Assembly: GCA_016763855.1 (NCBI GenBank)
Contig: JAESSY010000194.1
Coordinates: 1 to 64,000 of the forward strand
From: Pseudomonadales bacterium
Lineage (GTDB): Bacteria; Pseudomonadota; Gammaproteobacteria; Pseudomonadales; Azotimanducaceae
DNA: 64,000 nt
Direction of reading: 5' to 3'
The position numbers and the translations under genes were made by a program. This document shows positions 8,046 through 15,021 of this stretch, piece by piece; the first letter of the stretch is position 1; every line of letters starts with the position of its first letter. The notes beneath the pieces were generated by a model, which saw only the letters and a list, made by a program, of their open reading frames with translations, was not told the origin of the DNA and did no database searches.

Positions 8046-8456
8046 ATGAGCCAATTTTTATATTCACCCCTCAGCAGACTCAGCACCTTACAAAGGGAAC
8101 CAAACCAATCGCTTAACAAAAGAGACCACTACGATTGGACGCCGCAGGTCGATATTCAAGAGCTTGAAAAAAACTACATTGTTCTTGTAGATATCCCAGG
8201 CATAGAGGACAAGGATATTGATATCACTTTGGATAAAAATGTTCTAACGATAAAGGGTAAGCGAACATCAACTTTAGATCACAATGTAGAAATAAAAAGG
8301 CAGGAGAGAGTCGTTGGTGAACTGTTTCGTCAATTTACATTACCTGACACAGTAGATGGCGAACACATTAGCGCGAGCTCAAAACTTGGCGTGCTGAGTA
8401 TCGACATTCCGAAGGTTAAGGTAGCCAAGCCCCTCTCTATTGCTATCGCGAGTTGA
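8046..8456 (+). CDS. Small heat-shock protein, Hsp20/alpha-crystallin family
   Basis: A 136-aa cytoplasmic holdase chaperone. The alpha-crystallin domain runs from about residue 30 (WTPQVDIQELEKNYIVLVDIPGI) to 130, with the typical FTLPDTVDGEHISASSKLGVLSIDIPK including the GVL core. The short C-terminal tail lacks an obvious I-x-I motif. ATG 8046 follows CAGGAGAA at good spacing. Divergent from usp, so both may respond to stress or low oxygen. Confidence 0.9.
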   Translation: MSQFLYSPLSRLSTLQREPNQSLNKRDHYDWTPQVDIQELEKNYIVLVDIPGIEDKDIDITLDKNVLTIKGKRTSTLDHNVEIKRQERVVGELFRQFTLPDTVDGEHISASSKLGVLSIDIPKVKVAKPLSIAIAS

Positions 8457-8476
8457 CATGGAGGTTTATCAAGCGA

Positions 8477-10252
8477 CTAAGACCAATGCTCTACAATAGG
8501 TATCCTACGGCCAATACCAAAAGCTACTTTTGATACCTTAATACCGGGACAGGTCTGTCGTCGCTTGTATTCCATGCGGCCAATTAAGCTAATGATTCGA
8601 TGGAAATCTGACGCTGCACCCGCTTGATTCAACCATGATTCAAATCGAGCGGGATCCATAGAATTTAACACCATTGACACAGATGTCTTATCTGACAGCT
8701 GCGTCTCCCCCCAACGTTTGAATTCATCGAAGGTGCTCACATAATCCTCAACATAGGCACACACAATCGGATCTAAAATCGCATAAGGCAACAGGCTCTC
8801 TTCATCAATTTGATCGGGAGCCAATTCAGCGCTAGGGGGCTTTTTCCAAATATTACTCGGAATTTCAACACAGCCTTTTGCAAGCTCAACAACCTGATAC
8901 TTACACAAATCTTTAATGGGAGCAAAACTAAAATTCATATCAAAATGAGTGTAAAAACCACAGGCAGATTCGATTTTATTTCCTGTAGCCAAAGGCATTG
9001 CACCAAAGGCATTGCTAAAATGCATTAAATACAGATCTCTCAACCGCGCCTGTATATTTTCGTCTGCTACACTTCCATAACCTCGAAGCATTTTTTTTGT
9101 CACAAGATTACTGGCATCATTTGGAAAACCATGAAACTTTTCATTTAACATTGAAACCAGTGATTCATGAAAAATTTCAACCTCATAATCCCAACAACCC
9201 AAATTTTCATGTAATTCAATAGCATCGTTTCTTGCATGATCACTGCTATAAATTGAAGGCATTCTTACGGCATGTACATTCTTCGCTCCTACGGCAGCAC
9301 AGGCTAATTTACAAACGACGGCACTATCGACACCACCACTTGAGGCAATCACCAAAGAATCGAAACCTGATTTTTCGACATAGTCCCTTAAACAAAGAAC
9401 CAACAAATCGAACAGGCTTGCCGATTGACTTAAAACTCGCGAGCGATTACCCACATCATTGACATGTGCCAGTACAACGGGTGCAGAAGCTATATCAACA
9501 ATATCGAAACTGTCTCGAAAAATTTCGGAAGACAAATGTATTAAATTCCCATCAACTAGTACAAAGCTTTGTCCATCAAAGACGAGTTCATCCTGACCTC
9601 CTCGCTGATTCACATATACAATGCACAAGCCCTCATTTGTCGCGGGCGCTATATGATTCAATCTTTGCCAAGGTTTATCATGAACAAAAGGTGAGCTATT
9701 CAAAGAGAGAATGACTTCTGCTCCAGCACTTCGATATTGCGCGATAGGGTTATTGGTATAATTATAATTATCAGTATTTTTGTCGTTCCAGAGGTCTTCA
9801 CAAATCGTGACACCCACCTTTTTCCCAGCGATTTTCAACATGAGAAGCTCGTTACCCGGCTCAAAATAACGTAACTCATCAAACACATCATAGAAAGGAA
9901 GTAACTGTTTCTTGTAGGTACCCGCCACTTCGCCATTGGTGAAAACCGATGCCATATTATAAAACGGCTTTCCGGCTCCCTCATTTCTCCCTATGTACCC
10001 TACGACAACATGAAGACGATTACTTTTCCCCTTCGTATAGGTAATCAAATCCTCAAGGGCTTTCAAATTCTGATCAACAAATTCAGTGTGGTAAATTAGA
10101 TCTTGGCTTAAATATCCCGGAATACTAAGTTCAGGAAAGACGACAAGATCACAATCCCCAGCAACAGCCAGATCAATTCCCTTCTTAATCGCAGAAATAT
10201 TTCCTTCAAAATCACCTGGCGTTGTATTAATTTGCCCTAAGCAAACTTTCAT
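8477..10252 (-). CDS. nadE: Glutamine-dependent NAD+ synthetase
   Basis: A 591-aa two-domain enzyme that amidates nicotinic acid adenine dinucleotide to NAD+ using ammonia released from glutamine. The N-terminal nitrilase-type glutaminase has its Glu (VFPELSIPGY), Lys (KKQLLPFYDVF) and Cys (VTICEDLW). The C-terminal synthetase has the PP-loop ASSGGVDSAVV near residue 305. Length is near the family norm for the bacterial two-domain form. Its ATG overlaps the stop of ctaA by 4 bp (ATGA), so the two are probably co-translated. Confidence 0.95.
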   Translation of the reverse strand: MKVCLGQINTTPGDFEGNISAIKKGIDLAVAGDCDLVVFPELSIPGYLSQDLIYHTEFVDQNLKALEDLITYTKGKSNRLHVVVGYIGRNEGAGKPFYNMASVFTNGEVAGTYKKQLLPFYDVFDELRYFEPGNELLMLKIAGKKVGVTICEDLWNDKNTDNYNYTNNPIAQYRSAGAEVILSLNSSPFVHDKPWQRLNHIAPATNEGLCIVYVNQRGGQDELVFDGQSFVLVDGNLIHLSSEIFRDSFDIVDIASAPVVLAHVNDVGNRSRVLSQSASLFDLLVLCLRDYVEKSGFDSLVIASSGGVDSAVVCKLACAAVGAKNVHAVRMPSIYSSDHARNDAIELHENLGCWDYEVEIFHESLVSMLNEKFHGFPNDASNLVTKKMLRGYGSVADENIQARLRDLYLMHFSNAFGAMPLATGNKIESACGFYTHFDMNFSFAPIKDLCKYQVVELAKGCVEIPSNIWKKPPSAELAPDQIDEESLLPYAILDPIVCAYVEDYVSTFDEFKRWGETQLSDKTSVSMVLNSMDPARFESWLNQAGAASDFHRIISLIGRMEYKRRQTCPGIKVSKVAFGIGRRIPIVEHWS

Positions 10253-11274
10253 TGACTGTGCTCAACTGAACGCGCTTTGTAAAAGATACAAACTAAAACG
10301 ATCAAGACAAAACACCCTCCAGCCTGATGCAGGCTCGCGAGTCCGATCGGTACCACTTGCAATAAAGTAAACACACCCAGGGTAAATTGGACAAACACAC
10401 CCAGTACCAAAATAGAAACCCAAAAACGGAGTACCGAATCATTATGCCGTAATGCTAATGCAGCTATTACGGTGGTTAAAAACAATACCATTGCACCAAG
10501 CCAGCGGTGAACGAATTGCAACATGGCATTATTCTCCACCCAGTTAAGCCATAACGGGTTGAGCTGCCAGACAATGTCAGGCATAAATTCCCCGTTCATC
10601 AAGGGGAAAGTATTGTAACCATAACCCGCTCTACTCCCTGCGACAAAAGCCCCATACAAAAATTGGAAAAACAAAACGACACTTAATATGTAGACCAACC
10701 CTCTAAAAGAGGAAGATACATTCGTAAATCGTTCAGCTTCCCACAAATCGAGAATTAACCAGGTGAGATAAGCGAGTATGGCTAAGGCCAAAATGAAATG
10801 TGCTGCAAGTCGAAAGTGACTGACTCGAGGTATATCAACGAGACCACTTTTGACCATATACCATCCCATTAACCCTTGTAATCCGCCTAACAATAGACCC
10901 ACCCATAATCTTCCGACCATATTTTCAGGCACTTTTTTCAATGCAAGTAAAATGACAAAGGGAAGAAAGAAAATGATGCCAATCATCCTACCGAGCACAC
11001 GATGGCCATACTCCCAATAAAAAATGCTTTTGAATGCTTCGAGATCTATACCTTGATTGACAGTTTGATATTGAGGATAATTTTTATAAGCTGTAAAAAC
11101 AGATTGCCACTCTACCTCTCCAATTGGGGGTATGATGCCAATCAAGGGGCGCCATTCAACCATAGATAAACCACTATCTGTAAGCCGGGTTATTCCACCC
11201 ACCACAATCATGCAAAAGACAGTAAAACAGACGATAAGAAGCCAATAAATAACGGCTCGATTAGATTTAGGCAT
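10249..11274 (-). CDS. ctaA: Heme A synthase (CtaA/COX15)
   Basis: A 341-aa inner-membrane enzyme with about eight transmembrane segments that oxidises heme O to heme A for aa3-type oxidases. GGITRLTDSGLSMVEWRPL near residue 25-43, YWEYGHRVLGR with a heme His near 90, SHFRLAAHF, and FVHRWLGA and SLHQAGG in the second half are family motifs. The ORF track start is 41 codons upstream; ATG 11274 (MPKSNRAVIYW) starts the true N-terminus. No aa3 oxidase or heme O synthase is in the window, and the cbb3 enzyme encoded here does not use heme A, so an aa3 oxidase is expected elsewhere. Confidence 0.93.
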   Translation of the reverse strand: MPKSNRAVIYWLLIVCFTVFCMIVVGGITRLTDSGLSMVEWRPLIGIIPPIGEVEWQSVFTAYKNYPQYQTVNQGIDLEAFKSIFYWEYGHRVLGRMIGIIFFLPFVILLALKKVPENMVGRLWVGLLLGGLQGLMGWYMVKSGLVDIPRVSHFRLAAHFILALAILAYLTWLILDLWEAERFTNVSSSFRGLVYILSVVLFFQFLYGAFVAGSRAGYGYNTFPLMNGEFMPDIVWQLNPLWLNWVENNAMLQFVHRWLGAMVLFLTTVIAALALRHNDSVLRFWVSILVLGVFVQFTLGVFTLLQVVPIGLASLHQAGGCFVLIVLVCIFYKARSVEHSQ

Positions 11275-11419
11275 TAAAGAAGTTTCATGAGCTAAAAGAG
11301 TGTTGATTTTACAGTTTTTATTCAACTGGCACCATATGAGACTTGAATCCAGAGCCAAAACTGCCATAGTATTAGGAAATAAGATTAATGAAAGCAATTT
11401 AGATGGTGAATATCAATTC

Positions 11420-12139
11420 ATGAAAAACCAATTCACAGTCAGCTGTCAAGCATGCAGCTTGAGCGAATTATGCATTCCTAACTCTTTATCCACATCGGAA
11501 ATGGACATAGTTGACGCTACCATTAAGCGAGCCGAGCCTATTCAAAAAAACAAATCCATTTTTGAGGATGGAGACAAGTTCCTTTCGCTGTATGCCGTGA
11601 GATCTGGCGCGATCAAAAGCTTTAGTATCGACGAAAAGGGTGAGGAACATGTGATTGGTTTCTATCTTCCAGGAGAGTTAATCGGTTTGGATGCAATAGA
11701 TACCGGGATTCACAATCACACTGCAAAGGCCCTTGAAACATCATCTATTTGTGAGATACCTTACGAGCAGGTTGAATATCTTTCCGGAAAGATCAGTAAA
11801 TTACAAAAACACATGTTTCGACTTTTAAGCAGAGAAATACACGAAGATCAAGAACTGCAATTATTGCTAAGTAAAAAAACCGCTGACGAGAAAATAGGCG
11901 CATTTTTGATAAATCTATCAGCTCGTTATAAACAACGTCAGCTCTCGCCTACATCCTTTAGACTCCCTATGCCAAGAACCGATATCGCCAATTATCTAGG
12001 TTTGGCAGTTGAAACGGTCAGTCGTGTTCTGACCCGTTTACAGGATCAGCTTATATTGTCGGTTGATGGCAAAGAAGTAGAAATACTTGACGCCCAGAAA
12101 CTATGCCAAGTTTCCCATATGGATTGCTCAAATATTTAG
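11420..12139 (+). CDS. fnr: Fnr/Anr-type oxygen-sensing transcription regulator
   Basis: A 239-aa Crp/Fnr-family regulator. It has the four Fe-S cysteines of true Fnr/Anr proteins: C9, C12 and C18 (SCQACSLSELC) and C111 (TSSICEIP), with the same spacing as E. coli Fnr. The cNMP-binding fold follows, then a winged helix whose recognition helix LGLAVETVSRVLTRL carries the E--SR residues that read TTGAT half-sites. The ORF track start (11300) is replaced by ATG 11420, which gives the family N-terminus. It should be active as a dimer under low oxygen. Matching boxes precede usp, two small unknown genes and ccoN in this window. Confidence 0.95.
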   Translation: MKNQFTVSCQACSLSELCIPNSLSTSEMDIVDATIKRAEPIQKNKSIFEDGDKFLSLYAVRSGAIKSFSIDEKGEEHVIGFYLPGELIGLDAIDTGIHNHTAKALETSSICEIPYEQVEYLSGKISKLQKHMFRLLSREIHEDQELQLLLSKKTADEKIGAFLINLSARYKQRQLSPTSFRLPMPRTDIANYLGLAVETVSRVLTRLQDQLILSVDGKEVEILDAQKLCQVSHMDCSNI

Positions 12140-12170
12140 GGCTCAAATATTTAGGGCTCAAATATAAGGG
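12126..12170 (+). repeat. Three 15-bp tandem repeats at the end of fnr
   Basis: GCTCAAATATTTAGG occurs at 12126-12140 and 12141-12155 exactly, with a third diverged copy to 12170. The fnr stop codon TAG lies in the first copy, so further copies do not change the protein. Looks like slippage duplication. Confidence 0.85.
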
Positions 12171-12294
12171 AGCTACCTTTCATAAAATGAGGTCTAGGCC
12201 AAAAACAAACTGCACCCTGAAACGGTTCGAATTCGACACCAGACCTCAATAAGCTGGCCCAACTGGTTTGTTGGTTCCTTTTAGAAAAAGATCT

Positions 12295-12414
12295 TTAAGA
12301 ATCAATAATCATTGCCACTGCAATTAACGCTAAGGTAACGACAACCAAGATAAGTACATTAAGGCCAATTCCCTTTAAGGTTTTAACATCTGCTTCTTCT
12401 AAGCCTGTATTCAT
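12295..12414 (-). CDS. 39-aa single-pass membrane protein, unknown
   Basis: Not in the ORF track because of its size. It reads MNTGLEEADVKTLKGIGLNV followed by a strongly hydrophobic segment (LILVVVTLALIAVAMII) and ends at TAA. GAAGGG lies about 13 nt before the ATG. The clean acidic N-terminus plus one transmembrane helix resembles small respiratory-complex or transporter accessory proteins, but no family is recognised. An Fnr-type box lies about 75 bp upstream of its start, and fnr ends just downstream on the other strand. Being a real gene is likely but unproven. Confidence 0.6.
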   Translation of the reverse strand: MNTGLEEADVKTLKGIGLNVLILVVVTLALIAVAMIIDS

Positions 12415-12481
12415 ACTACTGAGCTACCCTTCTCTATCTGATTCAATAATGAGAGTCTGCTCTAAGCCCATAAACATCTCA

Positions 12482-12495
12482 TTGACCTAGATCAA
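12482..12495. promoter_or_regulatory. Fnr/Anr box between two small genes
   Basis: TTGACCTAGATCAA fits the Fnr consensus at 9 of 10 positions. A third half-site TTGAT follows at 12500-12504, so that TAGATCAA-TGAC-TTGATCTA (12488-12507) forms a perfect inverted repeat overlapping the box. The site lies between the 39-aa gene on minus and the 112-aa gene on plus. No good -10 at class II distance is evident on either side. Confidence 0.65.
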
Positions 12496-12529
12496 TGACT
12501 TGATCTAATAAGTATCGGAGCATACAGCT

Positions 12530-12868
12530 ATGCAGATACTGACTATAAACTTAAATCAAGAACTGGCTGAACAACTCAGCCTCCATAAGGAATACAGTTT
12601 TTGTCACGCTCAATCTATGGCAGATGCCTGTCACAAGACGGCGCACGATGAATTCAATTTCATCCTCAAAAAAACCGATCTGGAATTCTCTGAGGACGAT
12701 ACTGTTAAGACCCTGCTTGGGCTTACGCCGATTTCAACTAAAATTCTACTTTTCGGCAAGGATGTCGATAGCCAACGTCTATGTACCTGGCGAGAGCTTG
12801 GAATCGATTTTATTTTCGACCCAACAGTTCCGGAGTTAATACAGAAAATTCAAACTAATGAACCTTGA
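12530..12868 (+). CDS. Hypothetical 112-aa protein behind an Fnr box
   Basis: No family is recognised. The protein alternates hydrophobic strands and amphipathic helices: MQILTINLN at the start, FNFILKK in the middle, then TKILLFGKD and LGIDFIFDPTVPELIQKI at the end. The last part looks like the final strands and helix of a receiver-like or Usp-like alpha/beta fold, but the phospho-acceptor and Lys pattern is absent. ATG 12530 follows CGGAG. The Fnr box centre is 41-42 bp before the ATG, so either the transcript is nearly leaderless or Fnr acts in another way. Confidence 0.65.
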   Translation: MQILTINLNQELAEQLSLHKEYSFCHAQSMADACHKTAHDEFNFILKKTDLEFSEDDTVKTLLGLTPISTKILLFGKDVDSQRLCTWRELGIDFIFDPTVPELIQKIQTNEP

Positions 12869-12974
12869 TTCACCTCTATAATGTACCCAATTTCCTCGTG
12901 TTCATACTCCTCGTTGCCGTTACGCTGGGCTTACATTAAACTAATAGAAAATTAAGCTTTACAGGAACCTACTC

Positions 12975-14162
12975 ATGGCTGAGATCGACGCGTTTAGACA
13001 AGAAACCAGAGAATGGCTTGAAGAGAACTGTCCACACTCCATGCGCAATTTATCATTCCACTGGGAAGACGCTCACGCAATCTACGAAACAGAAGATGCA
13101 AAAGTTTGGCTAAAAGCCATGGCGGGCAGAGGATGGACAGCGCCTTCTTGGCCAAAAGAATATACAGGTGGAGGGCTGAATCGTGAAGAAGCCCAAGTAT
13201 TGTCTCAGGAATTAGGTCGAATCAAGGCTGTCGCAGCATCGAGTGGCATGGGCTTATCTATGATAGGGCCGACACTACTGGAAATGGGAACCGAAGAACA
13301 AAAACAGCGACACTTACCGAAAATCGTCAGTGGTGAGGTCAGTTGGTGCCAAGGTTACAGTGAACCGGGTGCCGGATCTGATCTCGCGAACGTTCAGACA
13401 AAGGCTGTCATTGATGGTGATAATTTTGTCCTTAATGGACAGAAAATCTGGACTTCGGGAGCACAATACGCCGATTGGATGTTTGCCATCGTAAGAACCG
13501 ATCCAAACGCATCGAAACACGACGGAATCAGCTTTATCTTACTCGACATGCACCAGGATGGAGTAACCATTAAGCCCATACAGATGATTTCTGGATCATC
13601 ACCTTTCTGTGAAACATTCTTTGACGATGCCGTCGCCAAAAGAGAAGACTTAGTTGGAGAAATAAATAAAGGATGGTCTGTTGCTAAACGACTCTTACAA
13701 TTTGAAAGATCGGGTATCGGTGGCTTATCAAGTGCCGGCGGTAAGAAGAAAGTAAAAAAGAGAAATGACTTAGCTGATTTGGCCAAAACCTACAGAGGAG
13801 AATCCAATGGATTAATCTCAGATAGCGGTGCCAGGGATGAAGTTTTGAATCATTCAATGTTAGAGCGAGCTTTCCAACTGACAGCTAGCCGAGTGGCCCA
13901 AGAGAGCCAATCAGGGAAAACACCTGGAGCAACAACATCCATATTTAAGCTTGTAGGGGCTAATCTGGCACGCCGCAGTACGGAGTTAAAATCAACACTG
14001 ATGGGGACACAAGGTATTGGTTGGGAAGGGTGTGAATTTACAGATTTCGAATTGGAAACAACAAAGAACTGGTTGAGTACTCGTGCTGTGACCATCTATG
14101 GGGGAACAAACGAAGTCCAGATGAACATTATCGCCAAACGAGTATTGGGTTTACCTGATTAG
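12975..14162 (+). CDS. Acyl-CoA dehydrogenase family protein
   Basis: A 395-aa FAD enzyme that introduces an alpha-beta double bond in an acyl-CoA, passing electrons to ETF. Domain order is typical: helical N-terminus (WPKEYTGGGLNREEAQVLSQE), the FAD loop WCQGYSEPGAGSDLA near 115-130 and GQKIWTSGAQYADWMF near 155, and the C-terminal signature YGGTNEVQMNIIAKRVLGLP. Large insertions around 255-275 (Lys/Lys-rich) are unlike short-chain enzymes. Substrate is unknown. It stands alone rather than in a fatty-acid operon. ATG 12975 follows CAGGAA. Confidence 0.92.
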   Translation: MAEIDAFRQETREWLEENCPHSMRNLSFHWEDAHAIYETEDAKVWLKAMAGRGWTAPSWPKEYTGGGLNREEAQVLSQELGRIKAVAASSGMGLSMIGPTLLEMGTEEQKQRHLPKIVSGEVSWCQGYSEPGAGSDLANVQTKAVIDGDNFVLNGQKIWTSGAQYADWMFAIVRTDPNASKHDGISFILLDMHQDGVTIKPIQMISGSSPFCETFFDDAVAKREDLVGEINKGWSVAKRLLQFERSGIGGLSSAGGKKKVKKRNDLADLAKTYRGESNGLISDSGARDEVLNHSMLERAFQLTASRVAQESQSGKTPGATTSIFKLVGANLARRSTELKSTLMGTQGIGWEGCEFTDFELETTKNWLSTRAVTIYGGTNEVQMNIIAKRVLGLPD

Positions 14163-14250
14163 AGCTCCTTAACCAAAGACTAGCCACAGGGAACAATCCC
14201 TGCCGGATCATTTGATCTATTCATAGCATCATTTATTTACAGCATCAATA

Positions 14251-14847
14251 TCAATCTGTAAAGATCGGCATTGCGCCCATTTCCCAAAGTATCACTGTTG
14301 CACCAAGTAGTGCTGCACAAGCAACTAGTCCCACAGATACCATTGCACTGGCAAAGAGAAACCCTCTCTCCTTAGGAATTTGCATCACGATCGGTACGCC
14401 GATGTAGAGTAAATAAACGGTATATCCTGCCGCTACACAACCGAGCAACAAATCTACCCACAAATTAGGATAGAAACCCAATAAACCACAGATAAGCATA
14501 GGTGTACATGTGTAAGCTGCAATCCCAATACCTTTAGCAGGAGAGGACGCATCTACTTCATAAGTCTCCGCCATCCAGTGAACCATTAGACCCAAACCAA
14601 CGATGCCGGCTACAATGGCAAAGTAGAACAGCACCATTATTTGCATTGCACTGTCATCAGTTAATTTTATGACTCGACCGCTGAACTCCCAACCAACTTG
14701 CGTGGAACCATAGTACCAGGCTATAGGCGGCAATAAGGCAATCGGAATAATGAATTTCATTAGGTGAGCCAAGACGCCAGCATCATCCTGCCGAATCTTT
14801 TCCCATTCCTCAACAGGTGAAAAAAACATGCCCAAAATATGATTCAT
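14251..14847 (-). CDS. Yip1-family integral membrane protein
   Basis: A 198-aa membrane protein with about five transmembrane segments. It begins NHILGMFFSPVEEWEKIRQDD, the typical Yip1/DUF1282 start, followed by IIPIALLPPIAWYYG and a GIGIAAYTCTPMLICGLLG core. Function is unknown. ATG 14847 has AAAGGGG upstream. It starts 15 bp after the ccoS stop and is on the same strand, so it may be the last gene of the cbb3 operon. Confidence 0.8.
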   Translation of the reverse strand: MNHILGMFFSPVEEWEKIRQDDAGVLAHLMKFIIPIALLPPIAWYYGSTQVGWEFSGRVIKLTDDSAMQIMVLFYFAIVAGIVGLGLMVHWMAETYEVDASSPAKGIGIAAYTCTPMLICGLLGFYPNLWVDLLLGCVAAGYTVYLLYIGVPIVMQIPKERGFLFASAMVSVGLVACAALLGATVILWEMGAMPIFTD

Positions 14848-14862
14848 AAACTACCCCTTTCT

Positions 14863-15021
14863 CTATTTCGAATTATTAATTTCATCTTCATCTAAAAGAA
14901 TTCTAGATGCTTCTTTATCCATATCATCATACTGCCCATCATGAACAGACCAAACAAATGCAATAATGGCCATAAAAATAATGCCTATACTAAGTGGGAC
15001 TAGAAAAAAGATAGCCTCCAC
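14863..15021 (-). CDS. ccoS: cbb3 oxidase assembly protein CcoS
   Basis: Absent from the ORF track (52 aa). It starts with GTG directly after the ccoI stop (TGAGTG). It reads as a single-pass membrane protein, EAIFFLVPLSIGIIFMAIIAFVW, followed by SVHDGQYDDMDKEASRIL, matching the CcoS pattern (hydrophobic LIPLS, then GQFDDLDxPAxRIL). CcoS is needed for heme and copper insertion into CcoN together with CcoI. Position after ccoGHI is canonical. Confidence 0.93.
   Translation of the reverse strand: MEAIFFLVPLSIGIIFMAIIAFVWSVHDGQYDDMDKEASRILLDEDEINNSK

Noticed and set aside
11275-11419. Fnr box in the ctaA-fnr gap (GTTGATTTT...ATTCAAC)
   Set aside because: Half-sites are too far apart for an Fnr dimer site.
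12188-12248. tRNA-like stretch: TGAGGTCT facing AGACCTCA around GGTTCGAAT
   Set aside because: Only 61 nt, no complete T-arm geometry and no anticodon arm; chance or a decayed remnant, not a tRNA gene.
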